A stretch of DNA of 64,000 nt from Henricia sp. BOLD:AAB3569 (GCA_037783545.1 JBBELK010000674.1:248001-312000), one strand, 5' to 3'; counted from the first letter of the stretch, positions 22,560 to 34,672 are shown. Notes: generated from the sequence alone by a model not told the origin. A program made the numbers and translations.

Positions 22560-22735
22560 CGGGCAGTTTTAGAAGTGGGAGGATAATCCCCAAAAAAATC
22601 CCCCGGGGAAAACCCACGCGGTCAGGACTGCAAACCCAATCCACAGACACGCCCCGGATTCAAACACTGGACGCCAGAGGTGAAAGTCGAGGAAAAAACA
22701 ACTACGCCAACCCGACCGTCCCCTCACTAAAGGCC
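22560..22735 (-). mobile_element. tRNA-derived SINE
   Basis: On the minus strand: GGTTGGCGTAGTTG (A-box-like), CCTCGACTTTCACCTCTGGC, then GTGTTTGAATCCGGG (degenerate B box), then CTGACCGCGTGGGTTTTCC. This order is the familiar head of a SINE group widespread in marine invertebrates. It is decayed and short. Confidence 0.55.
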
Positions 22736-23879
22736 CTGTAGATGATCTGTTTTTGATCGATTCTGCGAATAAAACCATTATAAATCAAAAGAAAGACATC
22801 AACAAACTCATCAGAAGAAATTTCATCTTTGTCAAATGTACCACGTTTAAAAAAACCATGAAAGTCCATATGCGTTTTTCTGGTCTTGGCGGGGTGTTTC
22901 AAATATTCGTTTTCAGTTGATCGGGTACTATGTGGCTTGCGTCATGCACTCTGTGGCGCACATCATATACTGCGTATGCGCGCGATCCATAAAAATGCAT
23001 TGCGTTGGAACACGCACACGCAGTACACAGTGCCCATTCAATTTGGACTGCGTAGATGCGAACCAAAAATAAGTAAATCGTTTGCAAACGATCTAAATAA
23101 TTTCATCTTTACGGATTATTTTCTGGTAAAATTATATCATTTTGAGCGGAAACCTTTCATTGGGTAGTTGCTATTAATTCAATCTTTACTTTCAGAACTT
23201 TTCCCCTGTAAACTCGTCGATTACTTTTTGGGGTCATTGCAAATGATACACTGGGCCTTTAATGTAGCATGCAAAATCCCATGATATACCACGCACACCG
23301 GCAGTGCGTCGCGCGCGCCACGAGGGAACGACGCACAGTACGTTAGCTGTGCAAAGAAATTGCGGTAGCGAAATTGTCGGCGCCATTATTTGTAAAACCG
23401 TTAAAAATCAGAAAAGAAATCGTTTACTCAAGTTTCACGACCCAGAAGGGGCCTCATAAACCCGAGCGGAAATTCAGAAAGAAAAGAACAAAAGTTGGTC
23501 AAATAATTGAGGTGCAAACTTCGAGGCCAGGAGTACTGGCGAGAAATGCATAACCCTCGAACCTATAAGTCCTTGGGTAAACAACTCTCTCTTTTAGGCA
23601 GCACACGCTTATAATGCTCGCCGCTGGGCCAGCCTTTTTTATGGCAAAATCTCTGCATTTGTAAGGTTGCATGACTTGGCAAACAATAATTTGGTTGCTG
23701 AACAATGCAAAGTACGACCATATACTTGGTGTTGTAGGTTTTTGTTATTTGCCAAACGGAGGTATTCATGCAGGTCAACACATAGGCCTATGCTGCAAAT
23801 GTCAATATGCTACAAGGACAAACAGGCATACTAGTATGAAAATGTGTAACAATGCAGTGAAAATGTAATTGGCCGATAA
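22736..23879. other. Non-coding stretch
   Basis: No gene seen. CG-rich patches at about 22970-23000 and 23285-23335 stand out from the AT-rich surroundings but show no other signal. Confidence 0.4.
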
Positions 23880-24190
23880 TGGTAGATTCTTGTTTAGCGC
23901 ACATATCTACCCTTCATCGAGGGTAATCATGGCGCTGTTGCCATTATTACCGCTGCCATCAGGAAATCACCAGAACCATTCATTTCGCTAAGTTTAACTG
24001 TGGCTGTCTGGCCAAGGCGCGCATTTATATTGTAGCGTTCCGCCCCCTAACAGCTCCCCAAATATCGCTTGGGTTGACAAGGCAATTGAGATAAAGTGTC
24101 TTGCTCACGGACACAAACACGTTGGCACAAGTGGGGCTCGAACCCATAACCCATCGATCACGAGCACGGCTGTATATCCACTAGACTACA
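23880..24190 (-). mobile_element. tRNA-derived SINE with shared 3' tail
   Basis: On the minus strand the head reads GTAGTCTAGTGGATATACAG (A box) and GGGTTATGGGTTCGAGCCCC (B box), so it is tRNA-derived. GTGTCCGTGAGCAAGACACTT follows, a block also found at 55920-56100. The tail reads AGCGCCATGATTACCC...AGATATGTGCGCT and matches the tail at 10860-11200. Confidence 0.65.
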
Positions 24191-24535
24191 TGTGTCTGTG
24201 CATTTGTCGACAGTTTTGCTCCTTGGCGTTACATTTTCACTACATGTACCTGTAATCATTAAAATATAAATGTGGGCTGATTTCGCCTTCAGGATCTCAC
24301 CAGGGACCATATTTTCAACTTTAATAAGGTTAGGGGCCCATCCATTTTTGTTTAAAGGCCCGTTATATAATTTGCAGATGAAACGTTTTTTACGAATTTC
24401 AGGAACTACAGTTACAACATAACTAAAGAATAATGTTGATAAACTGCCTTGTAGAAATTTCAGCCACATCTATAGATGCAATAATACTTCTGATTAGAAA
24501 ACCAATCCATGTATTACGAAGGACCATTAGGCTAG
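24191..24535. other. Unassigned short stretch
   Basis: A 103-codon minus-strand frame (24158-24469) overlaps the SINE and shows no motif. TTAAAGGCCCG at 24349 looks like a lone TTAA-repeat end without a partner. Confidence 0.3.
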
Positions 24536-25145
24536 CGCCGAATTAAGTAATCCATAATATTACGAATTAGTAATCATAATATTACGAAATACTTAATTCG
24601 CGTAAACGAATTAAATTCTACTAATTCGTAAACTACTAATTCGTATTTACGAATTAATAAACCGTAATACTTAATCTGTACGAAATACTTAAAGGCACAG
24701 GCTCGTCATCGCGCGCGTGAGGCCAAATTCGTGCCACGAATTACCCAGCTCCATGCCTTTGCTATGGAGCTGCGTATTTCGTGGCACGAATTTGGCCTTA
24801 CGCGCGCACTGACGAGCCTCTGCCTTTAATTACGGATTACTAATTCGTAATTACGAATTACTTATTTCGTAATTACGAATTACTTATTTCGTAATTACGA
24901 ATTACTTATTTCGTAATTACGAATTACTTATTTTGTAATTACGAATTACTTATTTCGTAATTACGAATTACTTATTTCGTAATTACGAATTACTTATTTC
25001 GTAATTACGAATTACTAATTTCGTAAATACGAATTACTTATTTCGTAATTACGAATTACTTTTTTCGTAATTACGAATTACATATTTCGTAATTACGAAT
25101 TACTTATTTCGTAATTACGGATTAATTCTTAATTACGAATTATTA
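24536..25145. repeat. 22-bp palindrome-rich satellite array
   Basis: The unit CGTAATTACGAATTACTTATTT repeats about 12 times between 24846 and 25120, with more degenerate units from 24536 to 24690. Each unit contains the near-palindrome GTAATTACGAATTAC. A 133-bp TTAA hairpin MITE sits inside the array. Confidence 0.8.
24693..24825. mobile_element. TTAA hairpin MITE, family T2 copy 1
   Basis: A 133-bp near-perfect palindrome starting AGGCACAGGCTCGTCA, with TTAA at 24689-24692 and 24826-24829. Identical in length and structure to 48853-48985. Confidence 0.75.
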
Positions 25146-26021
25146 ACTTGCAGTGGTGCTAATGATCCTTCTTAGTCATGGTTTTTGTGTTATGGTAAAA
25201 CAAAAATCGTTTGCAAACGATTACAAGAAAACACATAGCATTGCAGTTGGCAGTTTCTCCCAGAAAGGTATCATTATTTTTACACGGGGAAAATTATGTG
25301 GTATTTGTTACCATATTGCTATATCAACACTTTTAGTCGGGTTTTTCTTGTCATCTCTAGTCGTAGAAAAATAAATGTTTAAAAAAGGTCACTGCAAATG
25401 ATGTAATTGGCTCTGAGCGCGAGCATATTGATATCTACTGGTCACAAATAGGCGTCACCAAGCAATACAGCGCCGATGCATTCAAAAATGCGGTTTGTAG
25501 TGAATCGGAACCAACAGCCTTGAACTTTCGACGATTAAAATATGGAATCCCGGAAGTGAACTGATTATAATCTCTTTATAATTAAAAAATTGAAAATTAG
25601 TAAGTTTGAAAGGACTATATAATTATAATTTGCCGGCAGCCATCGTAGCCCGAGGCCTTATGCATCTGGCGCGAGTGTTAGGCATCTGTTTCCATTTTCG
25701 CGCAATTTTAATAAGAACAACCTGCCAAACAGTGTCTATTAATATATATTATGTTTTCTCGGTAATTTCAGACGAGCGTGAGCTACATTTATGGCCTAAT
25801 GTACTACTCATCGCGCCCAAAAGCCGCGAATTGAATTTACAGAACTTTTGTGGATTTGTTTGAACTTTGTTTTAACGCTAACCTCTCACGAATAAACATT
25901 AATACTCATAATTTAGTAATATACTGACCGTTTTAAGAGTAATAAATTACATGCCCTTAGTGGCAAAAATGACACGGTGTCAAGATTTTAAAATTATTTC
26001 GCACTTTCCTACTACGGCTTG
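25146..26021. other. Non-coding stretch
   Basis: Short frames of 73 and 85 codons without motifs. No RNA gene seen. Confidence 0.35.
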
Positions 26022-26169
26022 TAGAGCTTCTGCACCGGCGGCCATGCATGACAGGGGGCAGGTTTTCTTATTTAAATGATGTAACAATAGAACCGCAAAG
26101 CGCCTACTCATGCATGACACACGGTGACAATGTGACTGCCCCTGTCATGGCCGCCGTGCAAAGGCTCTA
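26022..26169. mobile_element. TA-flanked MITE, family M copy 1
   Basis: Ends are inverted repeats of about 30 bases (TAGAGCTTCTGCACCGGCGG...; ...CCGCCGTGCAAAGGCTCTA). A second copy is at 47589-47703. Both copies have TA at each border, which would fit a Tc1/mariner-type target, but this is inference. Confidence 0.55.
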
Positions 26170-26774
26170 TTACACAACCGTGATTTACTTAAAATCCCCC
26201 ACAATGAAAACATTTCAAGCTTTAACAAGAAAACGATTTATATTTTTTTCTGCGATGAAAAAAGCAAATCACACTATGTTTCAAAAATCTTTATATTTGG
26301 GTTTTATAATTATGACTACCTGTTTTCCAGGAACGAATTTGTCAAGCGATACAATACTGTGTGCTTGGACCATGTGGTGGGAAGCTATCACCGCAGAATG
26401 TTTTCATGCACCGTTGTGAAGACAGTATGTATTTGGTGTCATCCATGAACAATATCGTCAGCGGCAGTCAGTTATAGTTGAGGCGATCTTTGTTCGAAGT
26501 TTCCACATACAGATTTTCTCGTCAAGCAATAACGCTGCCACATTATTCCGATGACTCTTGTGCGCGCGGATGACGACTATGAAGGCATTCGGAAGCCAGT
26601 TGGGTAAGTTTCGGAGGTTTTCGTTCCGATTGGAAACAAATCGTTTAGCTTTTCTTGTTTTGTGCGGCCGTGACGTTGGAAGGAAGTAAACTGTGTGGAC
26701 ACACTTCGAATTTTCGGCCAACGCTTGAATCTCTATATATATGGGTTCGAAACCCTGCACAATTCGTCCAGGCA
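26170..26774. other. 3' flank of NRARP
   Basis: Likely holds the NRARP 3' UTR on the minus strand. No AATAAA-type signal was found close behind the stop codon. The minus-strand frame at 26458-26778 is probably chance. A GTGGGAAG word at 26377 resembles a CSL site. Confidence 0.35.
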
Positions 26775-27110
26775 TCACCGCTTACGACTGGTCCCACACC
26801 GTTTTCGAATCAGGTACAGAACGATATCGTCATGTCCCCCGTAGGCTGCTATATGCAGGGCGTTCCAACCGTCTCGATTTGCAAGACGAACGTCCGCTCC
26901 GAACTGCACCAACAGTTTAACAAGCTCCAAGTTGCCCACCAGGACACTCTGGTGGAGCGGCGTCTGGCCCTCTCCGTCAAAGACATTCACGTTGACCGTG
27001 CCTGCTATGATATTGCCGTTGAGTAGGCGGGTCAGCTCCTTCGGGTCTCCTCTGCGCACGGCCTCATGAAAACTGCTTTGCTGATTGGCGCGGACAGTGG
27101 TAGATGACAT
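26775..27110 (-). CDS. NRARP: Notch-regulated ankyrin repeat-containing protein (NRARP)
   Basis: Single-exon gene of 111 codons, close to the 114 of human NRARP. Family role: a small ankyrin protein that binds the Notch intracellular domain-CSL complex in the nucleus, promotes loss of the Notch fragment, and so damps signalling; it is itself a Notch target. Residues about 12-22 (SSFHEAVRRGD) match the vertebrate N-terminal block. Two ankyrin repeats follow, with GQTPLHQSV (about 48-56), NLELVKLLVQFGADVRLANR and DGWNALHIAAYGGH (about 79-92), then DIVLYLIRKR. The tail CGTSRKR is basic. An upstream in-frame ATG at 27146 would add 12 residues; the inner ATG is preferred because its N-terminus aligns better with vertebrate NRARP. 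No breaks or missing motifs. Confidence 0.9.
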   Translation of the reverse strand: MSSTTVRANQQSSFHEAVRRGDPKELTRLLNGNIIAGTVNVNVFDGEGQTPLHQSVLVGNLELVKLLVQFGADVRLANRDGWNALHIAAYGGHDDIVLYLIRKRCGTSRKR

Positions 27111-28430
27111 GTTACATCCACGAACAGCGAGTATATACACTTTCAAATCCCGGCCAGAGATACCTATATTAGATTGTTGTTAATGCAAATTACAGAACCA
27201 ATACGTGTCTTCTTCTCCCTGCTGTGTTTATGTCGTGCTCCTTCCAGTGTGATTTCATTCCACGACTGATGCCGATTATAGATTAGACGATTTGATTTGA
27301 TTAACACTTAACGACACAGTCAACTCGACTCCGCGGCTTCATTAAAACTAACACAGTGTTCTTTATTGACGTGCCGCACTTTTTTTCCAGCAATGGGACA
27401 TAAGGCATCTAACATTTGGCCAGATCATACTTACTGTACCTCTCACACATGCGGCCATCAAAAGAATAATATTGGACCCCTGGTGAATAAAGGTCGGCGA
27501 TATTTCCATGATAAAGGGAGGGGAGGGGAGGTCTGCAGTGTGTAGCACGCTACTGATCAAGTGTGCAAATGTATGCTGGGACCACGGTTCCGCATCACCT
27601 TCGTGCACACGTGCAATGCATGCTGTCAGTGCGTTTGGTGTTATTCGCACGTACCCGCCACCGGAACCCGCTGCTATCCCCACTGTTGTGTGCAACACAC
27701 CGACCCATGTTTGAGGCTTATTGCCACCTTTTCAAAAGATCGTGGGAAAAACCAGAATCAGTGTTTACCAAAAGGTCTCCCTTTAGAAAAATTTTCAGTG
27801 ATTTTGCCCACGGAAGGATTAAGTTTGTAATAATAGGAACAATAGACACACACGGCAGCCACGGAACAGAAACCGGTCACAAGTTTGTTTTCATTGGTGA
27901 AATGGCAAACAATGACGCCGTCCGATAAAGTGGATGTACTAATCTTGTCATTGAAGTCCTTCGCAAATAAAAAAAGTCATAACAAATCAGTGACATTAGA
28001 TTTACAAACGTCAGACTTGTACATAAAGCCTCATGAATGTCGTGAAGCACTTGGGATACCCAAGAAGGCAGTCGACTCGAGCAAAGTCCATTTGGCTGTA
28101 AAATAGTCCCGACAGCCTAGAAGAAAATAAAAGTAAACACAAAACAAAACAAAACAAAAACAACAAAAATAATAACAAACAGGGAAACAAAATTTTAACA
28201 TTTTGTTCTGTATTGTCTCTCATTTGGGCACAACTATGTCAGAGGGGGACCTCATCCGATGTGTCCCAATTCTTTGAACTTTCAAGAAGTTTAGAGGCCA
28301 TTTGCCGGTGAAACTTTTTCACGAAGTCCTGGAACAACGAGTCAATGGCATGCATTCCATACAATAGGAATGATGGTAAATACATGTGTAGCTGGCAAAA
28401 AGTTCACTCACACCCATGCACTCATCTCTT
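27111..28430. other. NRARP upstream region
   Basis: No exon recognised. A TATATA word lies at 27132-27137, very close to the start codon, and may or may not act as a TATA box. Frames of 89-121 codons at 27363-28106 on both strands shadow each other and carry no family motif. Confidence 0.4.
27741..27749 (-). promoter_or_regulatory. Candidate CSL/Su(H) binding site upstream of NRARP
   Basis: CGTGGGAAA matches the CSL consensus YGTGRGAAM in full. It lies about 630 bases upstream of the NRARP start codon. Vertebrate NRARP is directly Notch-activated, so a site here fits. A single 9-mer can occur by chance and no paired site was found nearby. The motif is written on the plus strand; NRARP is on the minus strand. 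Confidence 0.45.
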
Positions 28431-29790
28431 CTGCCAGTTGTCCGGCGTAAAGGTCACACTGCTACCAAACGGCGATTTTGGGTCAGAATATGGCCTGGTA
28501 TAGTGTTATATCCCTGCAGCCTTAGATCCGCATCAATGCAATCCAACCATCCGCGGCGCAGTCTTCCTCGGGGGTGCTTCCACCCAGGAGCAGGGGGTCA
28601 ATCAGGAATAGCCTTGCTGGTGTATGTTGGAGACAACCGTTGGAACTGTCCGAACCATCTAAGCCGACGCTGTCTGGCAAGGCGCGAGACAGCTTCCAGT
28701 GCGTGTCCGGATCCGAACAAAGTCTTACCATCTGGAATTATCGAGTCTCCTCGGTACATTCATGTCAAAGACATCCAGACGTTTTTTGTGGTCATATTGA
28801 GAGGCCAGGTATATACATAGCTACGTATAAAGGAGGACAGAGACGACTATTTATACATCATAATTTTAGTTCTCCTGGAGAAACTCCGCATCTCTCATAG
28901 CGTGTCCGACAACTTATTCATGGCTCCAGCATGTGGAGATATCGGCATCCATGAGTCGTTGGCCGAGATGATTGACCCGATATATTTGAAGGATGCCACA
29001 AACTCAACCAGATAACCGAGGATATTAAGAGGGTCGGGAACAGCATTGGAGAGTGACACACATGATCGACCTTGGTCTTGGGCTAGCTAATATCAATACT
29101 TGTTTCTGAATCCAGTATTTCCAGCATTTTTGTGAGATCCTGCCCTGTGGGCGCGACGGGCGCGACGAATGCTATGTCATCGCCATGGTTGAAATCAGTA
29201 AGAGCCTATGCAGTCACCCAGCGAAGGTTGCAGCCCCTTGTGGAGAGGCGTCGCATCAGGTGGTCTATGACACAGGCACAGAGCTCGGGGACAATAATAA
29301 TAATAATAATAATGAATATTTGTAATGCGCCGGTATCCATCAAAAAGATGCTCAATGGCACAGCCCCGGGGGACTCCTGAGGTGAGAGGGGAGCTGTCTG
29401 ACTCTTCTTACCCTATCCGAAAACAGCTTTCGCTCTCCGAGTATAAGCAGCCTGTTGACCTTGGGTGGGACACCTGAGGCATTCAGTAGTAGCCAGAGAG
29501 ACTCCCGGCTCACGTCAAAGGCTGCCTATCTACAAATGCGATGTATATTTTACCGTTTGTCTAAACCCCCCATCATATTTGTTAATAACTTATCGGAGGC
29601 AGAAAAGCTGGTCGACTTTGATCGATCAGGCATGAAGCCTGCTTGTTCCCGGCGTCTTTGGGACCTCACTGCTGCGATGAAGCGTAGCAGGAGGATATTA
29701 TAGCAAATTAAGAGCTTCCCTGGGACAGAAAGTAGGATAATGCCAAGATAAGTAGGTTACGCTTCCAAAAGGGCAGCTTTATAATTTCTT
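28430..29790 (-). mobile_element. Non-LTR retrotransposon, RT and C-terminal region (dead)
   Basis: On the minus strand the translation passes through EQAGF.P.RS-type sequence near 29620, FDVSRESLWLLLNASGVP near 29500 (usual AFDS..R.SLW..L...G.P), DIAFVAP near 29170 (catalytic ADDIALLAP-like, damaged), and PKTKVDHVC near 29060. Then come LRWFGQFQRL and PPAPGWKHPRGRLRRGWLD near 28580-28700, the C-terminal block of this LINE class. Stops and frameshifts occur throughout. A GATTATTATT-type tract at 29290-29312 with adjacent sequence was inserted inside the RT. Clade not certain. Confidence 0.6.
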
Positions 29791-30856
29791 GTCTCCAGGC
29801 GTCAGGAATCTGCTCCTTCATTCATTATACACAGTGGATGATCAGCTCAGCTGGAGCCCACCCATAACGCCGGTCTTGTGCATCGCAAAGATCACCAGGG
29901 ATCGTGGAGGCGCAACGTCGCAGTGCCGCAACGAATTGAGAACATTTGCGTGTATCTTTTGTGTCTTCGTTTTAATTCCTTTTTGTTCTTTGCGATAATT
30001 TATTGGGCTTCGTACTGCGTCGTTAATAATTGCCGCTTATTCCGTTGTGGTTCCGTATTCATTTTTGCAGGACACCCGAGGAAGACGACGGGGAGAGGGT
30101 TGACGCGAGAGACGAAGATGTTGCTCGACGGAAAGTTGGGCCAAGACCGACGACGAGCAGCGAAAGCGCGCGAGCCGCTTAAGCGTAAGCAGTAACGGCG
30201 TGCTTACTGTAGCAGACGATAAGCGCTATTTCATAGTCGCGGCGTAGTAAAGCACGTGAGCGCTTGAAAACGGCTATTGTTGCGTCACTGTCTTAAGCAA
30301 AGTTTGGCTTTGCAGTTAAAGCATGTTTTCAGTTGCTTACCGTTAACGATACCTATGAAATAGCAGATGCTCGGTTAACAGAAAATCGGCCGTTAAGCAG
30401 CGCTATTGGCGCTGGGGATGCTCGCCCATCAGGGGCCAATTTAATAGAGCTGCTTAAGCATGAAAAATTTCTTAAGCATGAAAAACGTTGCTTGATAAAA
30501 TTAGGTTACCAGCAAACATTTCATGAGATTGTCATGGTAATGAAACAGTCCTCTCAACACTGGTCACACACTACTTCTATCACATGAAGATATCACTGGT
30601 AAAATTCCTTACTAGGCATTTGTTTTTTTGTGCTTGAGCAAATATTTGTGCTTAAACACCTCTATGAAATCGGCCCCTTGTCTGGGGAATCACGGTGAGA
30701 GCTCATCGCTGATAGGTTGAACGTCATTACCCATTCGTAAGCCGTCGTTGATAGTACGTGCACTGCTAATGGTCATACGTTAAATCAGCATGCTGCTTCT
30801 TCTTCTTCTTTCGTATGATCCCCTAAAGGGATCTGGTTGCTGAATGATTTTCCGAC
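29791..30856. other. Unassigned stretch
   Basis: A 105-codon plus-strand frame (29878-30195) ends in a basic stretch (GLTRETKMLLDGKLGQDRRR), preceded by TTTTTGCAG at 30063-30071 that could be a splice acceptor. I find no family for it. The words TATTTCATAG (30218) and CTATGAAATCGG (30661) suggest a small repeat with inverted ends. Confidence 0.3.
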
Positions 30857-30860
30857 TTAA

Positions 30861-31421
30861 AGGGCCCTGAAATGGTGTTTTTATCAATGAAATCTGTGCT
30901 ATGAAACTAGTCCATTAATTTACAATCATAAAAACCCTACTTGGAAGTTGTTTGGGGGGTTAAAATCAAGGTGCATAAAATTAAATATGCATGAGCAAAG
31001 TGGTGATGTCACATTAGGAAAACACAGGAATATCTCATTCAACTGTGCACAAAAGTTTCCACAATTTTTTTCCAACTTGCTGAAACATTTGCAACCCATG
31101 ACGGCTTAGGTTTGTTTTACATGTTGCCTGTTGCAAACCATGAAAAAACTAAAAACTGCAGCATTTTTCCTCAATTCCAGTTTGAAGTCTTATGTTTTTT
31201 CTTTGCTTTTCTGCTGTGTGTTCCTAAAGTGACATGCACCAAACAGCGCCCTCTTTCTGTGAGTTTATATGAAGAAATTTTCCATTTTAATTTTCCAAGT
31301 TGAAAAATGCCATTTTATTAATGGGGCATCAAAATGAACAGTAGTATTGTCTTTCTACACAAGTAATCCTTCATATGCAGCAACAACTCTGCATAAAGTT
31401 ATTGAGCATTTCAGAGGCCGT
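30861..31421. mobile_element. TTAA MITE, family T1 copy 2
   Basis: 561 bases, flanked by TTAA at 30857-30860 and 31422-31425. The ends read AGGGCCCTGAAATG and CATTTCAGAGGCCGT. Internal sequence matches the complement of 1625-2196. The 63-codon frame inside is not a gene. Confidence 0.8.
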
Positions 31422-31425
31422 TTAA

Positions 31426-32139
31426 GTCGTTGCCCTGTAGCTGTAGCTACCTAGGAGGTTATTCAGCTCAGCAACGAAGTGCGAGAGAACAGGAAGACAT
31501 TCTCAGTTTTCGAGGTGGAAACCCCACACACCAACGTGTGGGGGAAACCCACGGAATCAAGCAGAAACTGGGATCCACATACTGACAGCATGCTGCCATA
31601 GCAACAGAACGCGCCGTTGGTAGTAGTCGGGTGCCAAAAGATCGTGCGATATGACGCGGCACGGCGCTATACTAGTATACAATACAGACCCCGTCCGTGT
31701 TTCAAATGCTATGCGGTAACTGTTGTGATTGAATTTGACCGAGATTGGGAGGGAAGTCTTCGTGTTTGACGAGGGACAACGTCATAAAGAAGTGCCAGCT
31801 ACTAAATATAAATATGTAATGTAAATGTACGTGGGCGAAGAAGGTACGTGTCATGTTTCTTGTAAAGATTCTTTGGGGTGTGTTATGTACTGATTTGTGT
31901 GCAGCCTTCCGAGCTTTACCCGCGGTGCTTATGGTAATGAGCCAAAAGCTTCGCATGGGTACGGGTCCCGCACCGAAATTAGGTGCGGGCCTCAGCCAAT
32001 CAGCGATGGGCTCTCACCGTGATTCCTCAGACCTCATTAATTTGTTCGAGCATCCACAGCAGGTCGTTCACTCGTACCCACGGCCCTTACAGGGCGCTGG
32101 GACGGGCTGATGTCAGCGTCTTGTACGGTGGTAAAATAC
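31426..32139. other. Unassigned stretch before the LINE
   Basis: No recognised gene. The part from about 31980 may be the 5' end of the LINE that follows. Confidence 0.3.
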
Positions 32140-33771
32140 CCCTATTGTCAACGAAAGGTTTTAAAGTAGCTCACCTTAACATCCACAGTTTAGTGAGTAA
32201 AATAGATGAATTCAGACTTTTATTGAGTCAAAAACCATTTCACGTATTTTGTTTGAACGAAACTTTATGTGATGCAACAGTCACTGATAATGAGTTATCT
32301 ATCAATGGATATCTAGAAATGACAGAACGAGACGTGGTGGGGATGCATAGCTATTTACATCTCCAATAATTTCAGTTCCAGTAGACGGGGAGATCTATAT
32401 CTAGCGAAATTGAAAATATTTGGGTGGAAATTTGTTTCAATAAAAGATCTCCCATTCTAATAGGAGCCATTTATCGACCACCCAACTCTAATAATCTGAT
32501 TTTTTAGCACTTGAACACTAGTCTCGCAGCAGCCTGTAACGGTAACAATAAGGTTATTTTACTTGGCGATTTTTCATTGTAACTTCGATAATGCTGTTTC
32601 AAATTGTAATACAGATAACCTGAAGTTTTACACTGAAATGTACGGCCTTACACATATTATTAAAAGCCCTACTAGAGTTACTAATCACTCTAGTAGTCTC
32701 ATTGACTTGACCTTCGTTAGCAATCCTGAAGCGTTTTCTGACAATACGTAAGTATTTTGTACCAGTATTAGCGATCACTTTTTGACGTACATGTATATGC
32801 AACTAGAAGCTACAGTCGCAAAATAGGTAGTCGTAGAGGTCATAAGTACATTGAATTTAGACCATTTAACAAGCTAAATGAACAGGATTTTATTAACTTT
32901 TTTAATGATTCTGCCTTGGAATATAATTGATGAAGTAAGTGATGTAAATTTGGCTTAGCAAACATGGACATCTATGTTCATGGACGCTGTAAATATACAT
33001 ATTCCATTGTGCAAGAAGAGAATCAGGCAAAATGCATGTCCTTGGATCACACGAGATATTGTATTACTGATTAAGGAACGTGACAGGACTCACAAAGCAG
33101 CGGTAAAAAACAATTGCCCTGAGTTGTGGAATCATTATAAATATATGCGCAATAAGGTCACGCACAGGCCTACAATGCAAAAACAGAAGTCAAATTATTA
33201 TACGCGATAATGGTAATAATAGTCAGAAAATGTGGAAATGTATGAAAGAGGTTATTGGAAAAGACGAACGTATACTACCCAGCCAACGTCCATTACAGTA
33301 AATGGCTCACCTTGCACATATACGCTTCTCAAATCGCCAATACATTCAACGAATATTTTATTACTTGTGCCCAAAAAGTTACTGAAACGATACCAACTGC
33401 AACTAACACTGATTGTTCCACAAATGATGCTGCCTCTGATGGGTTGGTTTTCAATTTAACGCCGGTAGCATCATAATTTGTTGAGAAAATGATAAAGAAT
33501 ATGGACGTTGGCAAGTCTACTGGCGATTTTCAGATAAGTTGTCGTATTTAAAAAATTGCATTGCCTGCCATCCTTCCTTTATAAACTAAAATTATTAACT
33601 TATCATTAATAAGTGGTTGTGTTCCCGATATATTAAAGAGGGCTAAAGTAACGCCTTTGTTTAAATCTGGAGAAAAGTCTGATATTGCAAATTATCGCCC
33701 AATTTCTGTTTTGTCGGTTTTTAGTAAAATATTACAAAGAGCAGTAGACGAACAACTGTATAAATGTATTA

Positions 33772-34332
33772 ATGACAGTGGGCTATATGCATCCCAACCA
33801 ATCTGGTTTTCGTCCACAACACTCCACTACAACCACACTTGCAAAGTTAGAAAATCAGTGGAGCATAAATGTTGATCGCAATGAATTAAATGGTGTGGCA
33901 TTCATCGACCTCCGTAAAGCGTTCGATACAGTAAACCACAATATTTTTCTTACTAAATTAAAGTCTCTTGGATCTTCTGAAAGTACACTTAATTGGTTCA
34001 CTAGTTACTTGTCTAGGCGGACACAAAGAGTTTGTAGAAATAACGAATTTTCTGACTCACTTGTTCTTGTTAATGGAATGCCTGCAGGGTTCGATTTTGG
34101 GCCCTCTCTTGTTTTCTGTGTGGCATTCATCGACCTCCGTAAAGCGTTCGATACAGTAAACCACAATATTCTTCTTACTAAATTAAAGTCTCTTGGATCT
34201 TCTGAAAGTACACTTAATTGGTTCACTAGTTACTTGTCTAGGCGGACACAAAGAGTTTGTTTTAATAACGAATTTTCTGACTCACTCGTTATTGTTAATA
34301 GAATGCCACAGGGTTCGATTTTGAAACTTTGA
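33772..34332 (+). pseudogene. LINE reverse transcriptase with in-frame duplication
   Basis: The 186-codon frame contains FIDLRKAFDTVNHNI (RT motif A with catalytic aspartate) twice, at 33898 and 34123. The whole 225-bp unit, up to RRTQRVC and EFSDSL, is repeated in frame. The motif G-PQGSILGPLLF is damaged after both units (MPAGFDFGPSLVF, MPQGSILKL). The YADD motif is missing. Confidence 0.7.
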
Positions 34333-34672
34333 AGGGCAAGTCATTCAAAACCTTTGCAAAATATCCGGAATTGAAAAAAAAATTGCACTACCCCATATAC
34401 CATCCTCAAGGCAATGGACAAACCGAGCGTTTTAACCACACTTTGCTAAAAATGTTTGGAACGCTTGACACCAACCAAAAAACGAACTGGAAACAGTATG
34501 TAGGATCGATAGCTCATGCTTACAATGCAACCTGTCATGATACAACAGGGTATCCACCGTTCATATTGATGTTTGGTCGTCACCCCAACCTTCCGATATA
34601 TCTTATGTTTGGAATGCCAGTGCTGATGACGCACCTCCTGACTATGATGATTAATATGTTCAGGGCTTGAAC
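34323..34672 (+). pseudogene. Displaced Gypsy integrase fragment
   Basis: The frame reads YHPQGNGQTERFNHTLLKMF, the third catalytic block (with its glutamate) of a Gypsy integrase, and continues to GYPPFILMFGRHPNLP. It is the complement of about 36170-36515 in the Gypsy element next door. Here the Gln codon CAA is kept where the other copy has a stop (TAA). Confidence 0.7.

Noticed and set aside
24846-25120. CRISPR-like array
   Set aside because: Units are directly joined with no spacers, and the DNA is eukaryotic. It is a satellite.
26655-27026. 123-codon plus-strand frame
   Set aside because: Antisense to the ankyrin repeats of NRARP.
27363-27928. Overlapping frames of 89-121 codons on both strands upstream of NRARP
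   Set aside because: No domain, no conserved pattern and mutual overlap. Not enough to call a gene.
29878-30195. Host exon ending in a basic tail after TTTTTGCAG
   Set aside because: No homology recognised and no partner exon. Left as unassigned.
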